From CAZLBC01 sp964557575 (GTDB lineage: Bacteria; Planctomycetota; Phycisphaerae; SM23-33), in the NCBI GenBank assembly GCA_964557575.1, contig CAZLBC010000002.1:62001-126000 (forward strand): 64,000 bases of DNA, written 5' to 3'. A program made the translations under genes and the position numbers. The notes beneath the pieces were generated by a model. The model was not told the DNA's origin, made no database searches, and was given only the letters and a program-made list of their open reading frames with translations. The number at the start of each line of letters is the position of its first letter. The first letter of the stretch is position 1. This document shows positions 19,896-29,376 of the stretch, piece by piece.

Positions 19896-22304
19896 TCAGA
19901 ACAGTGACGCGTCCCGGATGATGATATCGTAGAGGGCCGCGCCGCAGCGGTGCTTGAGGTCTTTCTTTCGTCGCGCGGCGATCTCCCCGGTACGGGCGGT
20001 CCGGCCGTCCGGCAGCGCCGCCCATCCCGAGCCCCGGAACACCGGGTTGTGCGATGCGCCCTCCGCGTTCACGTCGAAACCGTAATCGACGATGACCCCG
20101 TCCTGGCGGAAGCGGTTCAGGTCGCCCAGCCGGTTGGGCGACCCGCCGCCCGTTTCGCCGCCGTCTTCTCCGGGCGGCGGGGCCAGGTCGTCCAGGCGGG
20201 GGTCTTCCAGCAAGGCGGCCGCCGCGGCATGTTCGGCGACCTTCCGCCTGGGCGCCGAGAACCAGGCCGATCGAATAGACGTATCTCCGCGGCCCAGGCG
20301 GCAGCGGACCGCCGTCCCCTCCGGCGACGGCGCCGTCTCGAATGCGGGGGGATCGAGCCGCCGCGCGGAAACCACTTCCAGCAGTGCCCCCTTCGGGTTG
20401 TCCCGCTTGTGGCGGCCGGCGGCGGATTCGTCGACGATGGTCCTCTCGCCGACGGCGGTTTCGAAGTGATCGGCGATGACCCGCTCGGCGGCGAGGTGCT
20501 CGGCGGTTTTCCGGTCCGGGGCATCCGCTATGTCGACCGCCATGGCCGCGCCGTCGACGGTCATGCTCAGGCGGCATGCGGCGCGGTTGCCGCGGGCGAC
20601 GGTGTCGAAGATGGGGTGGTCCAGGCCGCTGGCGTTGCAGATCTCCAGAAGCCGCCCCTTCGGGTTTTCGCGGCCCAAGCGTTCGATCAATGCCGCCTCC
20701 CCCGCGCGGCCGGGCAGTTCTATCCACAGCAGCCCCCGCCGGTCGTCGTCGCGGGCGGCGAGGCCCAGTTCGACGATGCGCCCGGCGAGGCGCCCGGCGA
20801 CCGCCGCCGGTACCTTCCGGCCGAAGAAGGCGCGGGACAGCGGGCCCGCGGCGATGTGTTCGCGCTCGATCGTCGACAGGACCGCCGTCGCCTGTTCGGC
20901 CGTTATCGTTGCGGCGATGTGTTCGTCCCGCGAGGGCGGGGCCGGTGACCGCGGCCGGCAGGATCGCTCGATCCGCGTCCCGTCGCGGCCGACGACCGTG
21001 TCGGGGCAACTCAGCACGCCGGCCAGCGCGTCCCGCGATTCGTCGTCGCCGTGGACGAGCACGACGGTCCGCGGTGAGAGCGATTCGAGCAGCGCGGTGA
21101 TCTGCGTCCGGTCGGCGTGGGCCGAGAGGGAGTAGGTCGCGAAGGTGCAGTCGACCGGGACGGTGTCGCCGCCGAGTGTCACCGCGCGGTCCTCGTCCCT
21201 GCCGGCGAGGTCGAGCAGTGCCCGGCCGGGGGACTCCTCGTCCTGGTAGCCGGTAATGAATATCGCGTCCCGGCGTTCCGGCCCGATGTGGCGGGCATAG
21301 TATGCCGACGCGCCGCCGGCGAGCATCCCGCTCGAGGCCACGATCACGCCGGGGGCGGTAGCGAGGACCGTCTGCCGCGCGTCCGGGCCGCGGACCGGCT
21401 CGATGCCGCCGCCGTAGAAGGGGTGGCGGTCGCGGCGGGCCTCGTGGCGGAGTGAGCGTGTTATCCAGTCGGGATGGTCGGCGTAGACGTTGCAGACCCG
21501 TCTGACCATGCCGTCCACGGCGACGGGTATCGCCGGCAGGTGCCCGGCGCGCCGGGCCCGTTTCAGCACCAGGAGGACCTCCTGGGCGCGGCCGACGGCG
21601 AAGGCCGGAACCAGCACCCTGCCGCCGCGCTCGGCGACCGCGGCGATTTGGGAGACGAGCCGCCGGCGGGCGGCCGCGAGGTCGGCGTGCAGGCGGTTGC
21701 CGTAGGTGGATTCGCAGACGACGATATCGGGCCGGATGCGGGGGCGGTCCAGCGCCGGGACCGACTGCTGGGCGTCCACGGAGAAATCCCCGGTGAACAA
21801 AACGTTCCCCCCGGGGGTGCGGAGGTGGATCATTGCCGCCCCGAGGATGTGGGCGGCGGGAAGAAACCGGGCCTCCGTCGCGCCGATCGCGACGGATTCG
21901 CCGCGCCGCACGGTGCGGACCGAGCGCAGCATGGTCTCGACCTGCTGCCCGGTGTAGAGGGGCAGTTCATATTCCTGCTCCGCCGCCGCGGCCATGAGTT
22001 TCAGCGCGTCGGCCTGGAGGATGGTGACCAGGTCGCGCGTCGGGGGCGTCATGTATATCGGGACGCCGGGGAACGCCTGGGCGACGACGGGCAGGGCCCC
22101 CGTGTGGTCGGTGTGGGCATGGGTGACGAGAACGGCATCGAGCCGCCGGCCGCTGAGGGCGTCGAGGTCCGGCAGCCGGTCGGGACCCTTCATCCGTATT
22201 CCGCAGTCCACGAGGATTGTGGTCCCGGCGGATTCCACGATCGCCGCGGAACCGCCGATACCCGACGCCCCGCCGAGCAATTCTATTGTTACCTTCGCGT
22301 TCAT
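19896..22304 (-). CDS. Metallo-beta-lactamase/beta-CASP nuclease with C-terminal dsRBD-like repeats
   Basis: Predicted 802-aa cytoplasmic protein. The MBL core has THAHTDH (His62, His64, Asp66, His67), His152 in PAAHILG and Asp173 in TGDFS. The beta-CASP motifs follow: Glu198 in VVCESTYG, His396 in SLSAHADRTQI and His418 in VVLVHGDD. This is the CPSF-73/RNase J/KH-CPSF superfamily, so an RNA endo- or exonuclease is expected. After residue 450 come a helical winged-helix-like segment (about 463-530) and two dsRBD-like units starting ENPKGRLLEICNASG (546) and DNPKGALLEVVSARR (635), each ending in a KxAEHxAA helix. A third unit contains SHNPVFRGSGWAALPDG (751 on). Such a C-terminal array is not part of standard RNase J. 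The gene stands alone in its orientation group. Confidence 0.85.
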   Translation of the reverse strand: MNAKVTIELLGGASGIGGSAAIVESAGTTILVDCGIRMKGPDRLPDLDALSGRRLDAVLVTHAHTDHTGALPVVAQAFPGVPIYMTPPTRDLVTILQADALKLMAAAAEQEYELPLYTGQQVETMLRSVRTVRRGESVAIGATEARFLPAAHILGAAMIHLRTPGGNVLFTGDFSVDAQQSVPALDRPRIRPDIVVCESTYGNRLHADLAAARRRLVSQIAAVAERGGRVLVPAFAVGRAQEVLLVLKRARRAGHLPAIPVAVDGMVRRVCNVYADHPDWITRSLRHEARRDRHPFYGGGIEPVRGPDARQTVLATAPGVIVASSGMLAGGASAYYARHIGPERRDAIFITGYQDEESPGRALLDLAGRDEDRAVTLGGDTVPVDCTFATYSLSAHADRTQITALLESLSPRTVVLVHGDDESRDALAGVLSCPDTVVGRDGTRIERSCRPRSPAPPSRDEHIAATITAEQATAVLSTIEREHIAAGPLSRAFFGRKVPAAVAGRLAGRIVELGLAARDDDRRGLLWIELPGRAGEAALIERLGRENPKGRLLEICNASGLDHPIFDTVARGNRAACRLSMTVDGAAMAVDIADAPDRKTAEHLAAERVIADHFETAVGERTIVDESAAGRHKRDNPKGALLEVVSARRLDPPAFETAPSPEGTAVRCRLGRGDTSIRSAWFSAPRRKVAEHAAAAALLEDPRLDDLAPPPGEDGGETGGGSPNRLGDLNRFRQDGVIVDYGFDVNAEGASHNPVFRGSGWAALPDGRTARTGEIAARRKKDLKHRCGAALYDIIIRDASLF

Positions 22305-22415
22305 GATTACCGGGTGACTCCGTAACCAATGGCCGACATCCTGCTGTCCGGCGGAGATCGGCCCGCCTGTTTCATGAAACCTTTCCTGTCAGCAACCGAA
22401 ATCACCGCGCTGAAA

Positions 22416-22478
22416 CAGTCCGTGCACCAGCGAATAACGGCAAGCTGTAGCCGTTTTTATTCGCTGGTGTAAGGACTG
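22416..22478. repeat. 63-base imperfect palindrome
   Basis: CAGTCC, CACCAGCGAATA and GGC on the left (22416-22441) pair with GCC, TATTCGCTGGTG and GGACTG on the right (22450-22478), with small internal bulges and an 8-base loop. It lies in the ~300-base gap between the minus-strand oxidoreductase stop (22608) and the beta-CASP start (22304). It could be a transcript-end hairpin, a REP-like element or an RNA structure. The rest of the gap holds no gene that I can see. Confidence 0.7.
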
Positions 22479-22607
22479 TATGTCATTGTGCGATTCCGCC
22501 CTTTTCTTTGATATCGGGTGTTTTTAAAACAGGTTACTGTTGCCACGCGAGATCCTTTATGAAATAGGCGGGCTCGGCAGGCCGAATGGGCCGTCCGGCA
22601 GCGCCGA

Positions 22608-23990
22608 CTACAGGCGCCACCCCTTGCGGTATTCCCGGCGGAGGAGTTCGTTGGCGTCCGCGTCGTTGGTGATTTGCATTTTCTCCTGGTCCCACTTGAT
22701 GGGTTTTCCGGCAGCCAGCGCCACATTTCCCAGTAACACCATTTCCGTCAGTGGGCCGGAATAATCGAACCCGGCACAGGCCTGCTTGCCGCCTTTACAG
22801 GCTCTCACCCAGTCGTGCTGGTGGCGGGTCGGATCGAATCGTGGACCTCGTTTCAGGCGGGGCAGTTGCTGTTTCGGCATCTTGATGGAAGTCATCAGCG
22901 ATTCCGGAACAAGACGTGTCGTGTAGGTACCGGTCGCCTGGTCCGTGGTCAGGGTGTGTTTATCGCCCAGGACGAATATGCCGTTACTGCCCGGCTCTTC
23001 CCGATTCTTCGGCCATCCGTCCGGCAGCGGTGGCTTCCGTCCCCCGTCCCGCCAGGTAACCGTCACCGGCGGCATGTCGCCCCGGGCAGGGAAGTGATAG
23101 CGTACGGTCGACGCGCGCGGGTAGGCCATGGAGTTCGACTCGGTCGATTCGGCTTCGACACTGAAGAACGGAGCTTTCTCCAGTTTCAAGGCCCAGAAAA
23201 CCGGATCCATGATGTGACACCCCATCGCTCCCAGTGCCCCGGTTCCGAAGTTTCGCCAGCCTTTCCAGCGACACGGATGATACGCCGGACTGTATGGCGT
23301 CATCGCGGCAGGCCCTATCCATAGATCCCAGTCCAGCGATTCCGGCGGGCGGCAGGACGGCGGCGGCGCGGCCATCCCCTGGGGCCACTGCGGTCGATTG
23401 GTCCAGCACTGCACTTCCCGTATCGGACCGAGCTTTCCACTCCACACCCACTCGCACACCTCCCGCGCCAGTGGCGCCGAATGGCTTTCATTCCCCATCT
23501 GGGTAACGACACCCGTCTGCCGCGCAATCTCCGCCAACTGCCGAGCTTCCCAGACACTGTGCGCCAAGGGCATCTCCGTGTAGACATGACAACTGCGTCG
23601 CATCGCCTCGGCCGTTATTACCGCATGGGTATGGTCGGGCGTCGCGATCATGACCGCGTCGATATCCGGCTGCTTGTCGAACATCCGGCGATAGTCGGTA
23701 TAGGTCTTTGCCCGGGGAAACTGCCCGGCGACCGGAGCGGCTAATCCCCAATCGACATCGCACAGCGCCGCGATGTTTTCTGCCGTGCACTTGAGCAGGT
23801 TCCTGTAGCCCCGGTATCCCAGCCCTGCAGCGGCAATGGTGAGTTTGTCGCTCGGCGACGGCCCTCCCTTGCCGGCAAGCACAGGGGCCGGGACCACGCA
23901 CACGGTTCCCAAAGCCCCGCCCGTGCTCTTGAGAAACTGGCGTCTGGAAAACGCCGTCGTACTGCGGCGCCTGTTATGCGAAGCATTCAT
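22608..23990 (-). CDS. Tat-exported Gfo/Idh/MocA-family oxidoreductase
   Basis: Predicted 460-aa protein. The N-terminus carries a twin-arginine signal (FSRRQFLKSTGGALG) with cleavage near AGKG (about residue 39). The Rossmann motif is AAAGLGYRGYRNLL. The family dinucleotide and substrate blocks follow: ALCDVDW, IDAVMIATPDHTHAVIT, LDWDLWIGPA and a C-terminal HDWVRACKGGKQ. The usual catalytic EKP is EMP here (VYTEMPLAHSVWEARQ), so the conserved Lys is Met. Planctomycete members are predicted to act on sugars or inositols in the periplasm using a tightly bound NAD(P). With the Lys lost, activity may be altered or absent. It begins 37 bases after the 1031-aa propeller gene ends, same strand, and so is probably co-transcribed with it. 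Confidence 0.9.
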   Translation of the reverse strand: MNASHNRRRSTTAFSRRQFLKSTGGALGTVCVVPAPVLAGKGGPSPSDKLTIAAAGLGYRGYRNLLKCTAENIAALCDVDWGLAAPVAGQFPRAKTYTDYRRMFDKQPDIDAVMIATPDHTHAVITAEAMRRSCHVYTEMPLAHSVWEARQLAEIARQTGVVTQMGNESHSAPLAREVCEWVWSGKLGPIREVQCWTNRPQWPQGMAAPPPSCRPPESLDWDLWIGPAAMTPYSPAYHPCRWKGWRNFGTGALGAMGCHIMDPVFWALKLEKAPFFSVEAESTESNSMAYPRASTVRYHFPARGDMPPVTVTWRDGGRKPPLPDGWPKNREEPGSNGIFVLGDKHTLTTDQATGTYTTRLVPESLMTSIKMPKQQLPRLKRGPRFDPTRHQHDWVRACKGGKQACAGFDYSGPLTEMVLLGNVALAAGKPIKWDQEKMQITNDADANELLRREYRKGWRL

Positions 23991-24027
23991 TATTATTCAT
24001 CCTTTATCTATCGAGGCCTGTTGTTCG

Positions 24028-27000
24028 TTACTTGGATCCCAGGCACACGATCGTGCCGTCCCGAGATGCCATAAAAAGCCGTCCAAAGGCAGCGATCAAT
24101 CCGTCAAACACCGGCGCCTTCTCCAGCGCCATTTTCGACAACGTCGCTCCGTCCGACGCCGAGACGACACGGAACCGGGCTCCCTTCCGTCCCCGTATCG
24201 CGTCGGCTGCTTCCTGTCCTGAACCGCGATCCGGAGGGCCCGCCAGGTAGAGACGCTCACCCGCCAGCACCATGGCCTCCACCCGCACGGGCACTTTCTG
24301 TAACCACTTCCAGAACCGTTCGCGCGAGAACCCGCCGCCTTTCTCCTGGCCGTAGCGCGGTGGCCGCAGGACCGGTTGGCTGGTGTTTGCGTCGGCGACC
24401 AATTCATAGCCGCTGCCCAACTCGTATTCGGGACTGTGCCCGTGTCGTTTCGTGTAATAGCGCGCCGCATACGTGGTTTCTTCGTCAAACACCAGGATTT
24501 GCCCGGCTTTCGGGGCCTGATCGTAGGCGAAATAATAGCCGGGCCAACGTTTGCTGTACATCCAATACAGACGATTGAATGCCCCGTCGTAACGCTGCCG
24601 GTCCAGGAAGCCGCCCGTGGCCATGAGGTGCAACTCGCAGCTTCGGTCCCCCAGTTTCGTGATCCTCGGCATCGCCACGAAACGGAGTTCCGGGGTGAAT
24701 CTCTTCTGAAGCATGTAGATGTCTTCCGGGCCTGCGACCAGAATATCCGACCGGGCTCCGTCCATGTCGTACGGCCGTCCAGGCTCCTGCGAGATATCCG
24801 GCGCAGGATCGTACATGTGCCGCTGATGCAGAACATCCCCCGTTTCCGGATCGAGGGCGTAGATCCAGATGCCGCCTTCCAGGTAGGAAGACCGGCCCGC
24901 GGTGACATACGCCGTGCCGTCCCGTACCAGCACGCTGCCATGGCACGGCCAGGCAGATTCAAGTTGGTCCCGAACAGCGATCTGGCGGAGAGCGGGCGCT
25001 GCTCGGAAACGCCACAGCAGTGCCCCGTCCGCCGCCCGCAGGCAATACACGTGGCCGTCGGTTGAACCGAACAACACGCGCCCGCGGTAAATGGTCGGCG
25101 GAGAGTCGACCCGGGCGCCTGTCGTATAGTCCCAAAGCCGCCGACCGCTTGCGGCGTCCAGGCAGGTCACAGCATGGGCGTCGATCGCCGCCACGAAAAG
25201 CTTGCCGTCCGCCGCCACCGGTGGAGAGGGCCGGCAGCCGATGTTCGTCTCCCACAGGCATTCCACCCGGGCAGGCAGTTCGAAATCCACGGCCCCGCTG
25301 CGTTCCGGGTCGTGGCGGTACGTCGGCCACCCCCGCCTTTTCGCCGATCCGCCGTCTTCAATCTTCTGTCCCCGGGCGGGCCCCTGGGCCAGTCTATTGT
25401 TTTCACTCGGAAAACTTCCGTCCAGGCTGGTCCGGGAAGTGAAGGCGTTGAACCCACTGACCTTCACGCCGGGATAGCAGAAGCAAGGGTTCGGCGGCAC
25501 GTAGAGGAGCCCGTTGGCCGGCATCGCCCCGTAACCGCATCCCGGACGGAGCCAATCGTGCCGCATATGATTGTCGCCTTCGAGATCGAAAAACTCCACG
25601 CCCCGCTTGTTCAACAGGAGATAACGGCTGGTTGCCTTGGGTTTGAAACAGCGTATGTGGTGGCCGGGGGTGACGAGTTTGCCCGAGCTGACCGTCTTTT
25701 TCACCTCACCTGTTTCTATGTCGTATCCGTTGCGTACCGTCTCCATGGATTCCCACAAGAGCGTGTAGCCCTGCTTTGCCGCCGCGTTCAGCCGCGGAAA
25801 GTCCGCGCCGGAAGGCCAGGCCGACCATAACAGGCCGTTGACCACGAAAGCTCCCGGTGTGCTGCGCGCCCGCGGCGAGCCTTTCCACAGGCGTTCCCCC
25901 GTACGCGCCGAAAAGGCCTCGGCAGGCCTTCGGCCGACAAGAAGAACAACCGCATCGCACATGATGACATTGTTGTTTTTTTTGCAGGACGTCTTCCACA
26001 ACGGTGTGCCGTCTTTCAAAGCCAGGCACACCAATTCGCCGCCGTTGTGGTAGCATATCCTCCCGTCCGCAGCCGCCGGCGAGGTGGACGCCACCGCGGC
26101 ATCGGCGCGCCACAGCACCCGGCCGGTCTCTCCGTCTGCGGCGACGAGCCTTGCACTGCCGCTGCCGCGCCGCGTGTCTTTCGGGTTGTGGACCCGGCAG
26201 ACAACGATTCCCCGGTCATAAAGAATCTCTTTCGTATCGCCGGTTTCTGCGCAGGTTGCCAGCGTTTCTCCGCTGGCCGGGTCCAGGATCGACACGGGCT
26301 TTCCGCGACCCGGTACCGCGTACACCCTGCCGCCGCCGGCGACCAGCGAGCGGGGCCCCGTTCTCGATGCGGCCCGCTTCCATAACAGCTTGCCGTTGAA
26401 GGCATTGCGGGCGATCAGCTTCCACTCGGAAGGAACCCCCGCCCGCTGGCCGGCGATTCCTTCATCCATGACGGCAAAAATCCGCCCGCCCGCCGAGATG
26501 AGCGTGTGCAAAGTTCCCCGGCTCTCATGGCTGCGCGCCCATTCCGGTTCGGACTTCCACCGGATTTGCTGCGGCGGACCTACACGGGTGTCCTCGGCCA
26601 CCGGGTTGTTGGAAGCGTCGTGCAGCCAGTGCGTCCACTCGTCGATATCCTTCGGCCACGGCTTGACCGTCGTGTTCCACTTGCCCGCTTGCTTCAGGCA
26701 GGCCACCCCTCCGGGCGCCAACACCCTCATGATTTCATCCAGGGAAACCCGCGTGTCCTCCTGCGACACGACCAGATTCACGAGATTGTCGGCAAAAGGC
26801 AGCCGTGCCGACTCCCGGTGGGCGACGGAAACAGGCCCATACAATCCTCGGGACCGGAGATACTCGCGGGCGGCCGAAATCTGCTCTTTCTCCTCGTCCA
26901 GCCCGCGTACAAGATAGGCATCATCGGCACGCAGCGCCGCTGTCAGGCGCCCCCGGCCGCAGCCCAGGTGAACCACGATGCCCCCCCGCACACCGCTCGC

Positions 27001-27123
27001 CGCCAGTATCTCGCGGGCCTGCTCTTCTTGCTGTGTGGAGGCCGCTCCGCCCCCTGCTCGTGCGACAAGCACAACGAAGCAGACCGCGATGCCCCGTGCC
27101 GTGTATCCGTGTTCACTTTTCAT
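24028..27123 (-). CDS. Exported methyltransferase-like/PQQ-propeller fusion
   Basis: Predicted 1031-aa protein. An N-terminal hydrophobic signal (GIAVCFVVLVARAGGGAAS) is followed at residues ~30-150 by a Rossmann methyltransferase-like domain: VVHLGCGRGRLTAALRA (motif I), ARLPFADNLVNLVV and EIMRVLAPGGVACLKQ. From residue ~170 two PQQ_2-type propeller regions follow, with blades such as LVAADGETGRVLWRAD, CLDAASGRRLWDYTTG, CLRAADGALLWRFRA and YALDPETGDVLHQRHM, and a closing FMASRDGTIVCLGSK. SAM is not expected outside the cytoplasm, so the methyltransferase-like domain may bind another ligand or be structural. ATG 27123 has GGGAG about 6 bases upstream and is preferred to GTG 27132. It is probably in an operon with the Gfo/Idh/MocA gene and faces the gene at 27325 divergently. 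Confidence 0.88.
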   Translation of the reverse strand: MKSEHGYTARGIAVCFVVLVARAGGGAASTQQEEQAREILAASGVRGGIVVHLGCGRGRLTAALRADDAYLVRGLDEEKEQISAAREYLRSRGLYGPVSVAHRESARLPFADNLVNLVVSQEDTRVSLDEIMRVLAPGGVACLKQAGKWNTTVKPWPKDIDEWTHWLHDASNNPVAEDTRVGPPQQIRWKSEPEWARSHESRGTLHTLISAGGRIFAVMDEGIAGQRAGVPSEWKLIARNAFNGKLLWKRAASRTGPRSLVAGGGRVYAVPGRGKPVSILDPASGETLATCAETGDTKEILYDRGIVVCRVHNPKDTRRGSGSARLVAADGETGRVLWRADAAVASTSPAAADGRICYHNGGELVCLALKDGTPLWKTSCKKNNNVIMCDAVVLLVGRRPAEAFSARTGERLWKGSPRARSTPGAFVVNGLLWSAWPSGADFPRLNAAAKQGYTLLWESMETVRNGYDIETGEVKKTVSSGKLVTPGHHIRCFKPKATSRYLLLNKRGVEFFDLEGDNHMRHDWLRPGCGYGAMPANGLLYVPPNPCFCYPGVKVSGFNAFTSRTSLDGSFPSENNRLAQGPARGQKIEDGGSAKRRGWPTYRHDPERSGAVDFELPARVECLWETNIGCRPSPPVAADGKLFVAAIDAHAVTCLDAASGRRLWDYTTGARVDSPPTIYRGRVLFGSTDGHVYCLRAADGALLWRFRAAPALRQIAVRDQLESAWPCHGSVLVRDGTAYVTAGRSSYLEGGIWIYALDPETGDVLHQRHMYDPAPDISQEPGRPYDMDGARSDILVAGPEDIYMLQKRFTPELRFVAMPRITKLGDRSCELHLMATGGFLDRQRYDGAFNRLYWMYSKRWPGYYFAYDQAPKAGQILVFDEETTYAARYYTKRHGHSPEYELGSGYELVADANTSQPVLRPPRYGQEKGGGFSRERFWKWLQKVPVRVEAMVLAGERLYLAGPPDRGSGQEAADAIRGRKGARFRVVSASDGATLSKMALEKAPVFDGLIAAFGRLFMASRDGTIVCLGSK

Positions 27124-27324
27124 GCCGACCACTCCCGGTTTGATTCCTGATTCATGCGTTGACTGCTTCGGTTCTCCTGTTTGTAGCTTTTTTTTCAGCG
27201 GAAGTACAGTTCTTATAGTCCCGCCCGCCCGTCCGTCTCGGCGACGGTCTGCTTTTTCAAAAGCCCCTTACGGCCACGGCGGCGGAAATCCCGTACAATG
27301 CACGGCGGGAGGTATGACAATACT

Positions 27325-29376
27325 ATGGATACAGCGATGCAGCGCAACGGCAGCAGGGTCTTTTTCGCCGCCGGCGTCGTTTTACTCGCCGTGTTCCCGT
27401 CGGTTGCCGGGCGGCCCGACCCGGACGGGGTGCCGGATTTCCCGGCCGACCTGCGGCGGCAGGAGCCGGTCGAGGACATTGCCGACGCCGTGGTCTACAC
27501 GATGAACGAGTTTATCCGGTCCGACTACGGACTCCGCCTGGCGGCCAAGACCGGCAGCGACGTTTTCGTCCGCGGTTGGTTCAAGTGGCGGGAGGCGCCG
27601 GACGTCGCGCAACTGGCCCACATCCCGCCCGCGGCCCGCCGCCTCGGGGCCCTGTTCGGTGGCGGGATCACCTGCAGCGCGCTCTACGACGGCGAGAACG
27701 GTCTTTCCGAGCAGCAGTGGAAGGACATGGCCACCCGCTCCCCGGCCGGAGAGCTGGTCGACGCCTGGGGCACGGCCGGCGTCCGGCATGGGACGCTCTC
27801 GAACCCCGCCTACCTGCGCTACCTGATGACGTGGTGCCGGCAACAGATCGACGCGGGGGTCGATTACCTGTTCATGGACGAGATCAACGCCGCGCACGCG
27901 AACAACGAGGGTTACGATGACTACGCGCTGAAGGACTTCCGGGAGTACCTGCTGAAGAAATACTGCGGCCGGAAGGGCTGGCAGCGGGACGACCCGCGGT
28001 GGCGCGAGCGGTTCGCGATCGACCCGGCCGACGCAGCGATATGCCCCGGCGGGACGATGGCGGATTTCAGTTACCGGGCGTACCTGCGGCGGGGCGGACA
28101 TATCGACCGCCCCCGGTCCCCGAAGAATCCCCTCGCCGGCGAGTGGCATATCTTCACGCGGGTCCGCGACGAGCGGGCCTGGAAATGGCTGGTCGACCGG
28201 ATTCGCGCCTACGCCCGGTCGAAGGGCCGTCGCGTGCTCATCAGCGCCAACGGCCTGGCGCCGCATGTCGATCTGCAGGTCCTGGGGGTCTGGAACCGCT
28301 GGAAGGTGCGGGGTGACCGGATCGACCTGGCACCCGACCAGATCCAGGAGTGGGCCTCGGTGGTGGCGGCCGGCCGGGCGACGGCCGAACAACGCGTCCC
28401 GGTCGTCTTTTTCCACGACTGGGGCATGGGCGGATTCCCGTGGATGCGGGTCCCGCCCGCCGAGCGGATCCTGTGGATGCGGACCCGCGGGGCGGAGATC
28501 TACGCCGCCGGCGGTTTTTTCGCCTTTCCCGTCCACGGGCCCTTCGGCAACGACGCCCTCAGGGACGGGACGATCGGCGAAGTGGCCCGGCAGTCGGCGT
28601 ACTACCACCGCTGCCGCGATATCTACCGTGGCGCGGCGGTCCTGGGCTTCGAGCCGATCCGGACCGACGCACCGCGCCTGAGCACGTCCCTCTGGCGCCG
28701 GGACGATCCGGCCGCGCTGCTGCTTCACGTGGTCAACCGGATGCGCGAGGGGTCGAGGCCGAAGTCCCGGCGGGACATCGAGATCGTCCTGCCGGTCGAC
28801 CGGGCGCCGCGGTCCGTGACGCTGGTCTCGCCCGATTTCGCGGGGACCCGGGAGGCCGCGGCCGCGGTGACGGGGAAAGAACTCACGGTGACGATACCGG
28901 CCCTGGAGGCCTACGCGGTGGCGGTCCTCGCGTACGAGAAACTGCCGCGGGTCGTCATGCACGGCCCGCGGGTGTACCCGCAGTTTCGCTGGACCCGCCC
29001 GCTGGTCTCTGAGTTCCCGGTGGTGAAGGGCGGCGGCGTGAAGGACTGCGACGAGTTGCTGGCCTGCGTGCAGGGGGCGCTGCATCCGCAGATGAGCAAT
29101 CCGCCGGTGTTCCTGGTCGACATGCCCGCCGGGGGGCGGTTCCGGGTGAACCTCCGGGCGGTCGCCGCGCTCGGCGCGGCGTTTGTCTGCGCGGTGGACG
29201 GGGAGGTCCGCCGGAAGATTCCGCTGCCGGATCGGGACGGGAAAAACGACGCGGCGGCCGCCGAGTACGACCGGATCGTAGAAATCCCGCTCTCCCCCGG
29301 CCGCCACCGGATCGCGATCCGCAACGCGGGAAAGGACTGGTTCTCGGTCGGCTGGTACTCCTTCGCCGGATCATAA
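27325..29376 (+). CDS. Exported glycoside-hydrolase-like protein
   Basis: Predicted 683-aa protein. The signal peptide (VFFAAGVVLLAVFPSVAG) is followed by a TIM-barrel-like catalytic region of ~450 residues with VDYLFMDEINAAHANN and VPVVFFHDWGMGGFPW, acidic residues at likely strand ends. The domain resembles planctomycete putative glycosyl hydrolases of the type with FVRGWFKWREAP near the start. The C-terminal ~200 residues form beta-sandwich-like modules (RRDIEIVLPVDRAPRSVTLV, then RHRIAIRNAGKDWFSVGWYS). ATG 27325 is chosen, with GGGAGGT 11-12 bases upstream; ATG 27337 is an alternative. The stop overlaps the first base pairs of the palindromic element at 29375. The substrate is unknown. 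Confidence 0.78.
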   Translation: MDTAMQRNGSRVFFAAGVVLLAVFPSVAGRPDPDGVPDFPADLRRQEPVEDIADAVVYTMNEFIRSDYGLRLAAKTGSDVFVRGWFKWREAPDVAQLAHIPPAARRLGALFGGGITCSALYDGENGLSEQQWKDMATRSPAGELVDAWGTAGVRHGTLSNPAYLRYLMTWCRQQIDAGVDYLFMDEINAAHANNEGYDDYALKDFREYLLKKYCGRKGWQRDDPRWRERFAIDPADAAICPGGTMADFSYRAYLRRGGHIDRPRSPKNPLAGEWHIFTRVRDERAWKWLVDRIRAYARSKGRRVLISANGLAPHVDLQVLGVWNRWKVRGDRIDLAPDQIQEWASVVAAGRATAEQRVPVVFFHDWGMGGFPWMRVPPAERILWMRTRGAEIYAAGGFFAFPVHGPFGNDALRDGTIGEVARQSAYYHRCRDIYRGAAVLGFEPIRTDAPRLSTSLWRRDDPAALLLHVVNRMREGSRPKSRRDIEIVLPVDRAPRSVTLVSPDFAGTREAAAAVTGKELTVTIPALEAYAVAVLAYEKLPRVVMHGPRVYPQFRWTRPLVSEFPVVKGGGVKDCDELLACVQGALHPQMSNPPVFLVDMPAGGRFRVNLRAVAALGAAFVCAVDGEVRRKIPLPDRDGKNDAAAAEYDRIVEIPLSPGRHRIAIRNAGKDWFSVGWYSFAGS

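Noticed and set aside
22416..22478. Hairpin as an integron attC site
   Set aside because: No GTTRRRY-type core or simple-site layout, and no integrase in the window.
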